Source: Mixia osmundae IAM 14324
Taxonomy: Eukaryota; Basidiomycota; Mixiomycetes; Mixiales; Mixiaceae
Length of the DNA stretch: 64,000 nucleotides
Direction of reading: 5' to 3'
Assembly (NCBI RefSeq): GCF_000708205.1
Contig: NW_014575561.1
Coordinates: 70,299-134,298, forward strand
Part shown: positions 56,828-64,000 of the stretch, piece by piece
Layout of the letters: every line of letters starts with the position of its first letter
Numbering within the stretch: the first letter of the stretch is position 1
Translations under genes and position numbers: made by a program
Notes under the pieces: generated by a model
The model's database searches: none
Told to the model about the DNA's origin: nothing
The model's input: only the letters and a program-made list of their open reading frames with translations

Positions 56828-57759
56828 ATGATAACACCCATCGCATCCACTTCAGGCTCCATCCTGCGAGCGAGCAGATTGGCAGCAACTGCCCTATTGC
56901 TTCTCGGACTGGCGCAGACCACTCTTGCCAGCGTAACGTATAAGAACGCTGCTCTCTCGCTCGGTATGACAGTAAGCCGTATCGACGTGGACGAGAGACT
57001 TGTTGGCTGAGTTCTAGCCTGCCCGTACAGTCCAAATCGGTCGTGCTGCCCAAAGACCGCTACATCTTCACCAACGTCGGCACAGGTCAGACGCTACAGT
57101 ATGATCAATCAGGCCAGGACATCTATCCAGGTCGCGGACGAGGAGATCCCATGACAATAACAGTGAGCAGATGCGGCACATTGTTTGCAGTCACTGATTG
57201 CAGTGACAGCCTCACGGACATGGCACGCAATGGAGCAAGATCTCACCCACGAACAGCAATAACAAATGCCTATCCGCGCAATGGGACTACAAGTTCGATG
57301 GCGGTGCCGATTGGGCGGCCGTCATGTACACGTGCTATGTCGACCCGACGACCAACAGAGGCTTCGAACATGCCAAGCAGGTTGGTCAATTCAGCGTGGA
57401 CCGAGAGTCGCCGCTCATGCATGCTGTGACAGTGGTGGCTGCTCGTGCCGGTCGGCAAGGCAAAGGCCACAAAGTCCCGCGGCAAGCGATCGCTCAGCGC
57501 GCTCGAAGAAGAGGAAGCGACAGCAGACCTCGAGAAGCGCGGATACAGTGGTGTCTACTACATTGTTCCGACCGATCATATCCACGACATGCAAACGCGT
57601 GCACTTACCTCTTGCTCAGTCAAGACGGCGGGTGGCGCGACCAGCACTTGCTTGCGCAACTTCAGCGCTGTACGTCTGTTTGTCTGCGCCAGTGCGAGGA
57701 ACTGATGCGTGCTATGACAGAGCGCCAAGACGCAGCAATGGCGGATCACCCCTGCATAA
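56828..57759 (+). CDS. Secreted protein with Kex2-like sites, 240 aa
   Basis: Five phase-0 exons (56828-56971, 57031-57162, 57210-57380, 57433-57669, 57721-57759). A signal peptide (RLAATALLLLGLAQTTLA) is followed by PKDRYIFTNVGTGQTLQY, KCLSAQWDYKFDGGADWAAV and MYTCYVDPTTNRGFEHAKQ. The second half has dibasic sites (RGKR at about residue 181 and EKR about 18 residues later) before GYSGVYYIVPTDHIHDM, and the protein ends AKTQQWRITPA. The W-x-I-T-P ending and overall layout recall uncharacterised secreted proteins of basidiomycetes with a ricin-B-like pattern. Processing at KR sites is inference. Confidence 0.75.
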
Positions 57760-58071
57760 GTGGTAATCCTTACCAGCCATACGAATTATGTCCCTTGTCT
57801 GTCGAAGCGCTCCTAGGCGACTGGATCGCTGTCACTACTATAACGCTACACTCAATGCGCGAAACGATCACTTCCATTTCGGCGAACGTCTGTAACCCCT
57901 TTCATGCCTGTATTGCGGACGCTGGTCGCATCAATCCACTCGTTGTTCCTTTCTCATCAGAGCTTGAAAGGAACAAGTCGCGACCCGATGAGATACATAC
58001 AACAACGTACAGCAAGACTGAAGTTGAGAGATTGACACTATTTACTCAGACTGAATCTGCATACTAATCAC
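57760..58071. other. Intergenic region between convergent genes
   Basis: About 310 bp of 3' flanks of the secreted-protein and HMG-box genes. No supported gene. Confidence 0.55.
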
Positions 58072-59306
58072 TTAAGACCGATTGAAGTCGCCAGCGTTAT
58101 CGTACTCTTCGTAGAACGACTGAGCAGAGTTAGTGGAGAGCTGGTTCTCCATCGTGTGGGTTGAGGAGCCCGCAGGCTCCCGAGAGCGTGCAAATGTTTC
58201 CTTTTCGTTGAGGGGCGACTGCGAACAACGCTCAGACTCAGTGGCTACGGGAGACTGCAGACAGGATGCTCACCGCAGAATCGTCAGCGGGGGCGACCAT
58301 GCCCATTGTACGACTGTTCATATCACCACCGTGCGGCTCGGAGGACGGCGAATCGCCATGACTCAAGACTGATGCCCTTGAATCTCTCAAGTCGCCGGAT
58401 AGATTGCCGCGATGGACATGACCGTTGCCACCGCTCGACGTGGACTGATCAAGCGATTGGTTCTGTTGATCATGTCTCGCAATCGCTTGTGCCGAAGAGC
58501 GGACAAAGTCGTCAGACGGTGAGCGAGGGCTCGCGTCCGGTTGCAAGCCGCGATCGTAATTATCTTTCTGCGTTCGGTAGTCCTTCATGGCTGCATCTGC
58601 TAGTTCGCTATATTTCTGCGAGCCAGTGCATCAGAGCCTGGACGAAATCTCTGGGCAGCTCAGCGCACCCTCTTGTCCTCTTCGGGCATACCTGCCCATC
58701 GCTCAGAAATTTTCGTGAGCAGATCCTTATAGGCTATGCTGGGATCGGCGTCCCGCATTGCCTGTCGTACGGTGTTTTGAAACATCAAGTAGGCTGAAGG
58801 TGGCCGCTTCGGTGCATTAGGATCTCTTGCGACTTTCCGCTTCTTTGCTCGCTTGTCCGGCACAGAGCCATCGTCAGATTCGTGGCCATCTGCGCGACTT
58901 GTGAGTAAGCAGTTCCAACCGTTTCGTCAGTGATACCTCTATGGCTCGGAAGACCGGTGATGCCTTGCATGGGTGTGTGAAAGCCCATGTAGCTGCCTGA
59001 TGGCCCCGAAGACAGAGGCACGCTCCCTATGATGTGGCTATTGTGGCCCATCTGGGGAGCGTGATGAGCGCTGGTCATATGGCCGGGCGGATGCATGGAA
59101 TGCTGTTGAGCGTATCGCTGCTGAGGCTGACGCATATAGTCTTGACCGTTCATGCCGCTCGAATACTGATTCGCGTAGTGAGACTGGGGAGCACCATGCG
59201 GAGCTATTGTGTGACCCATCTGACCAAAGGGGGACATGCCCATGCCTCCGCTGGCAGCTTGTGCGGCTGCGGCAGAGGGTCCGATGCCGCCAGTTGCGCC
59301 ATGATG

Positions 59307-59348
<42 letters not shown>

Positions 59349-59413
59349 NNNNNNNNNNNNNNNNNNNNNNNNNNNNNNNNNNNNNNNNNNNNNNNNNNNN
59401 NNNNNNNNNNNNN

Positions 59414-59458
<45 letters not shown>

Positions 59459-59743
59459 TGCCCGTGATGAGGTAGCTGAGCAGCGCCTGGGTTAAAGTAA
59501 TCTGCCGGGTCAACGGACTGATTTGCGAGGAGATATCGTATCGTCTGCGCATGATCTGGCATTGTCGAGAGGTGTGCGACGTAGCGTGTCATCGAGTCTG
59601 CACAGGCTCGCATAGCATGCGCCATGGTCAGCTAAGAGCAAGCCATTCAGCTTCTTGGTCGCGCAAAAGCGGAGACGACGTACGTAATCACCGATAAGCC
59701 TCGCTTTGAGGTTGTCGGCCTCCATGTGCTGCTGCCGCGACAT
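58072..59743 (-). CDS. HMG-box protein with polyglutamine tract (assembly gap inside)
   Basis: Five exons (59743-59684, 59631-58937, 58889-58669, 58615-58274, 58218-58072). The N-terminus MSRQQHMEADNLKARLIGDY is followed by a long Gln tract interrupted by Ns, then a Met/His/Gly/Gln-rich region. One HMG box follows a basic KRAKKRK stretch: RDPNAPKRPPSAYLMFQN, then KISERWAGMPEEDKRKYSE. The acidic/Ser tail contains SPRSPSDD. Such proteins bind and bend DNA; NHP6-like boxes with long Gln-rich parts are common fungal chromatin or transcription factors. The frame changes across the 65-N gap, so the gap length is only an estimate. Confidence 0.82.
59308..59461. repeat. CAG/CTG trinucleotide repeat with 65-bp assembly gap
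   Basis: Plus strand shows CTG repeats from about 59308 to 59348, 65 unknown bases (59349-59413), then CTG repeats to about 59461. On the minus strand it encodes polyglutamine in the HMG-box gene. The gap most likely reflects collapse or uncertainty of a long repeat. Confidence 0.9.
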
Positions 59744-60659
59744 CTTCACCTGGATCTCGCCCTCCTTGGCGCGATATCAATGTCAACTCCGTCCGTAAGA
59801 GCGTCCTGCGTGTCTGCTATAGAGCGATTACCGATCTCGACTTCGCTCGCGAAAGCTTTGATCGGTCTTTGCTCCCACCCAGAAGGAGGGATATAGCCTC
59901 CTTCTGACTTCGTAAGCTTGTGGCTCGGATTCTCTAGTAGTATTCAAACCAATGTCTGGGCTGATCTTTCCTCTTACTCGCACTTACGAATAGCTGCAAG
60001 GGTGATTTCCGATTTCGGTCGGCAAAAGAGCTAACCAGACGGGAAGGCTGCTGCCGCTGCAGGTCAATCGACGCGTGCGCGGGGCCAAAAGTTGCGATCG
60101 CTGGATCATCAAATGCCGCCACCGCAGGGGCAAATCGTAAGCGCTCGTGTGCCTAGCACGAAGTGACTTGGGGCGGGCAAGGCGTTGTTCTTGACCGTCT
60201 ACTGCCTGAATTCGAATAGACTAGTGGGCGATTCGTTTTAAGAGTCGAAAGCACAGGACCGGTCACGTCACTGCTTTCTCCTGCACAGCTGACGGATCGT
60301 TCGTGCTCTTGAAGCTAAGGCTGAGCTCGGCTTCTGCTCGGTCGGAGGCACAGGCCCCTGGCGGCAACGCATTGTAGCGCTTGTGGAAGCGCATTGCCGA
60401 TTCGCGAGCTGCTAGCAAGAGGGAGGCTGAGCAGCAGCCGCCGCGCACCGCAGGCGTATCGGCGAGTGTAGTGTGCGAGGCTCGAGCGACCCGGACTGAC
60501 GCGGACAACGCGAGTGGACTGGGCTTGCGTGGATTGTCGTCGACCTGTACAGCTGTACCTAGCTTGACGTCCATCGCGACTAGCATGGGAAGATAGCGAA
60601 CGGAGAGGGATCAGCTGGTCAGTCAGACAGTCCTCTCGCCTCTGCGCGGGTCAGACAAG
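59744..60659. other. Intergenic region between divergent genes
   Basis: About 915 bp between the HMG-box gene and the PNUTS-like gene. An inverted-repeat-like sequence (GGAGGGATATAGCCTCC) lies near 59884-59902. Short frames at 59934-60122 and 60263-60586 on the minus strand lack support; they might be upstream exons or chance. Confidence 0.45.
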
Positions 60660-63600
60660 ATGTTCACGCACATCTTGGAGCAATGCATTCGCTCTGACCA
60701 AGACCGGGCGCTCGCCCATTCGACGCCTTATAATCGACATCTCTTCGGCGCATGGCTCCTCGTAGAGCCCCTCGATCCAGACAAGGAGACTCTGATCGAC
60801 TATGTCCGCCGAAAGATGGGAGAATACGGTATCATGAGGTCTGAGCCACTGCAATCGGCAAGCGCACCTGCTCGGGCCCCTCTAGCTCAAAGTCTTGCAA
60901 CCTCGCTCGAGCCTATGTCGGCGCTTGTGGAGGCCTCTCGATCTATGCAGAGCGCAGGCTCAGGCCATGCCACCTCTTTAACAAGCACGTATCGCAGCGA
61001 TAATGATGATAGGCCTCTGGTCTCAGAGCAACAACGAAATTTGGCTGTCTGCCCGCAGCGACCAGAGCAAGCCAGCGCGAGTGATGCCCTGGCTCAAACG
61101 ACAATCCGGGATCAGACACATGCGCGTTCTCAAGACCGTACGCGCGACGCTAGGCTCCAAGATCGAAATGATGGCAAGCCACTCATGCAGCCTGTGCCTG
61201 CGTATCCAAGCCCTGCTAGCCCGACACTTGCCGAGCAGGAGCTCTATACACAGGTCAAGACAGCAGATACATCTACCACCGTTCAGTCCGCACTGGCCAA
61301 GATCGCGCCCAAATCAGTGCCGATCGAATCTGGGCCGTACGAGGCTGTAATGCGTGCAAGCTCGCAAGTGCCACCAGATGAGAACGTTGCACCTGCCAGC
61401 AGCTTCTCTGCCAGTCGTATGTATGATGTTGATCAAGACAGCAGCGACGACGACAAGCCATTGCCAAGACAGAGGCCAGCAGTCACGCGACATCTGACGC
61501 CACCCGTATCGGTCCTCGCGCCGCCATTGACGAGTCCTCCTCGCGCGACTCGTCGACCAAGCCCAGCGCAGGAGTCGACTGCTCGCAAAGCTAGTCCTTC
61601 GCTTATGGAGACGATGCGAGGGCAGCCAACTATCAGATCCGCCGCTGATATCGCGGCTGCAGTCGCGTCGCGCTTGAACTCTTACATGCCTGTGTCTGTG
61701 GTTGGGATCGCTTCGCCGACCAGCGTGCGTCCGAGTTCTCATTTGCTAGAGACCAGTCAGTCGACTGTGCAAAGGCCTGTCGAACTTAGTCGTCTCGCCG
61801 AACCCATTCCGAAGCCTATCATTCAAGATGCGCAGCCTATCATTCAAGATGCGCAGAATGTTGCGACAGCAGATAGTCTGAACGGCCTGCTGTCTAGATC
61901 TATTGCTGCACCCTCTGAGCCTCCCATTGCCTCATTTCCAGCTTCAGACTCCTACGGCATCGATCCTATACTGCCTCCAACCCTCGCACCCAAGCCCATT
62001 GCTTCGACATCGCGTTCAACACCCACGCCGCCGGCCGAGTGTGGTACACAGCCAGTCAATGGACTTCCCCTCGCCATCGATGCTCCGGAGCCGCCCATCA
62101 TCGCAAGCAAACGGCCGAGATCGCCTTCGCCTACCACGGTATCAGAGCCAGCGGCTAAGAGACCCTCGAAGAAAGCGCTCGAGAAGCGCATCGCGAAGAC
62201 GCAAATGGCAGACACGAGCTCGCCATTACTGTCAGTGGCAATCGCTACCGCGCCGTTGCAACCTGAGCCTTTCGTGAAAACGTCCGAGACTAGGTGGCAA
62301 TCGCTCAAGCCCGACCTGGAGGCTCTGATCGACAAAGATGGCGTTAGCAAGAGGCCTGCTACCACAGCAAAGAAGCTCAGAGATTTTTTAGTCGCTCAGC
62401 TTGAGGAGGTCAAATCGCCAGATGGCCAGCTGCTTCGCTATTCGCTGGATTTCATACCTTTGAAGGATCGCGATCGGCTTGTGAGTGAGATTGGCAAGAA
62501 AGGCCACGCATCTTTTTATGCGGCGTGGCAACCAGAAGCTGGCAAGCCTGACGAATTATTGGCTGGTCCCAAGATTCTCAACGCACTGCTTTGGACGGAA
62601 ATCTATAATCGAAATGCGGATGGCAATATGCGACCGATTTTCGAACACGTGTGGAATGAGGTGAGTGCGCTACGAGCTCCTGCATGCGAGGTCTGACTGT
62701 TCATGCAGTTTACACTCAGATGTAAGTTCAGATCAACTGCGCAGGTCCAGCAATTGGCAACAGGGGGCCTCATCGTGAAGCTCATGGAGGTGCTGAAAAG
62801 CGATCGAGCAATCAAAAGTAGGTCTGCAGCTCTCTTGCGCACATGAACGCGCTGAGTCATGCTGCGCTTTACAGTGACTAAGATCCAGTCAGGGCTTTTC
62901 AAGAAATATCGGCAAGGCATGAAAGATTTCAGGACAACAGTCGACAAGCTCTTCGCCGGTGAAAGTAATGGCGCGCGCTCAGATGGTCAGCGGCTTCAAA
63001 CTGAACTCAAAATGGACGAAGAGGACGGGTCCAAGTCTAACGGAGACAGTGTCAAGATGACTAAGGTCTCATCTACCGCGCAAAAACGCAAGGCTGATCA
63101 GCCGAACAATACGCCTGTAGCATCTACAAGCGCAGCTAAACTACCTACGATCAAGAAAAAGCCGACAGTTGTAGAGCCCGTCAACAAGCTCGAGGAGATC
63201 CTTCGACTACAGCGCTCACAGAGGCGAGAAGAGACGGACGCTGGTCAAGAGATGCCGAATAAGAAAGTCAAGCTGGCAAAGAGGGTCAGATGGGCTCCAG
63301 ACGACAAGCTCGAGCAGATTCAAATCTTTCGTAGTGAAGAACCATACGAGATTGCTGTCAATCCAGTACGCCTGATCAGTCTTCGTTATGGCACTGCTGA
63401 TGATCGTTCACAGGCTCAGCAAGACGCAGGACCTGGGGTGCCGGAGGACGATCCGATCTTCGCGATGCCAGAAGGCAAAGTTCTCAAGCAGCAGCATCAG
63501 ATGGAGGCAGCGGCAGAAGCAAAGCAGGCGGATGCAGAAGCGAAAGAGGAAGCTGAGCAGGCCACACCAGCAGACGCGGCGCATAAGGAGCATTTGAGGC

Positions 63601-64000
63601 AAGAACTCGCCCAAGAGGTGGGACGCCAGAACGCAGTCATAGACGAAGTAGATGGTCAGCGAAAGATCGTTGCCCTAGGTCAAGATCTTGCCATCCTTTG
63701 GGTAGAGCCACAGAGTACGTTGATCGCACATGTATATGCGATGTCCGCTCACTGCCGCCGCTGGCTAGATGTGTTGGTGAGCGAGGCCGTCATCGAGTCG
63801 TGGGAATCCGTCTTGACAGAGGACTCTGGTATACAAGAGAGTGTCTATCAAGAAGCGCGGGAAGCCACTACGCCAGCCCTAGAATACCACTACGGCGACG
63901 CAGTGGCACCCAGCGCACAGGAGCCACGTGATGGACCTGCTAATCCGGGTGCGGCGCCCACCCGAGAGATGTCTCTTGGACCGGAGCTCCTTGCATTGCC
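60660..64000 (+). CDS. PNUTS-like nuclear protein with RVxF motif, 3' end outside window
   Basis: Exons 60660-62660, 62745-62817, 62875-63365 and 63414 to the window end; the frame is still open at 64000. The first 540 residues are Ser/Pro/Ala-rich and disordered, with a short duplicated PIIQDAQ. Residues about 570-720 look like a TFIIS N-terminal (LW)-type helical bundle (LLWTEIYNRNADGN, GGLIVKLMEVLKS, MTKIQSGLFKKYRQ). A later KRVRWAPDDKLEQI fits the PP1-binding RVxF pattern, as in PNUTS/PPP1R10, which combines both features. Assignment rests on this domain order, not on close similarity. Possible further intron near 63657-63713. Confidence 0.7.

Noticed and set aside
59884-59902. Inverted repeat as a terminator or operator
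   Set aside because: A single short palindrome-like match between divergent eukaryotic genes is expected by chance; noted only in the intergenic entry.
61826-61857. Tandem repeat of about 18 bp
   Set aside because: Only two copies (PIIQDAQ twice) inside a disordered coding region; too small to call a repeat element.

Overview
This window looks like nuclear DNA of a gene-dense basidiomycete fungus. Genes are broken by many very short introns (mostly about 40-60 nt, with a CTGAC/CTAAC-like branch site and CAG/TAG acceptors), intergenic gaps are often under 200 bp, and fungal markers are present (CHRD-domain secreted protein, SYS1, UPF0132, fungal rhodopsin). The mix suggests a small-genome Pucciniomycotina-type fungus; the species is inferred, not shown. 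All exon models were worked out by hand from reading frames, splice motifs and remembered family conservation, without alignment software.

Layout. 0-4 kb: three pepsin-like aspartic protease genes (one cut by the window edge, two in a tandem pair with duplicated upstream DNA) and a 53-aa secreted cysteine-rich peptide at 4.4 kb. 4.9-12.3 kb: housekeeping genes (ribosome assembly RSA4/NLE1, a UPF0132 membrane protein, TIM44, a CHRD secreted protein, a DUF155 mitochondrial protein). 12.6-19.9 kb: a secretory block with an unknown secreted protein, one member of a small secreted family, three more aspartic proteases and another cysteine-rich secreted gene. 20-27.3 kb: RPS3, a fucosyltransferase-like protein, a small membrane protein, a GT18 (MGAT5-like) glycosyltransferase, lumazine synthase and SYS1. 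27.4-33.1 kb: two spliceosome genes, SNU66/SART1 and CLF1, diverging from a 182-bp gap. 33.3-37.6 kb: a microbial rhodopsin and SEC63. 37.7-40.6 kb: three tandem members of the same small secreted family as at 14 kb, and another likely secreted protein. 40.6-46.6 kb: FCF1, a 67-aa eight-cysteine secreted peptide, Fpg-type DNA glycosylase and a PAS-kinase-like protein kinase. 46.6-48.9 kb: no confident gene. 48.9-64 kb: DODA-type dioxygenase, ER co-chaperone DNAJC3/P58IPK, a FYVE-less Fab1/PIKfyve-like lipid kinase, a secreted protein with Kex2-like sites, an HMG-box protein with a polyglutamine tract holding an assembly gap, and a PNUTS-like protein running off the end.

Taken together, ordinary cell machinery (splicing, ribosome assembly, mitochondrial and ER import, riboflavin synthesis) is interleaved with islands of secreted proteins: six aspartic proteases, two cysteine-rich mini-proteins and a four-member paralogous family with a CC-x(3)-W-x(2)-E-[VI]-D signature in three of its members. 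That secretome is the most likely source of new biology. A second notable feature is the number of GC-AG introns: seven are required or strongly favoured by conserved protein frames among roughly 120 introns.

I saw no tRNA or rRNA genes, transposons, viral remnants or CRISPR arrays.
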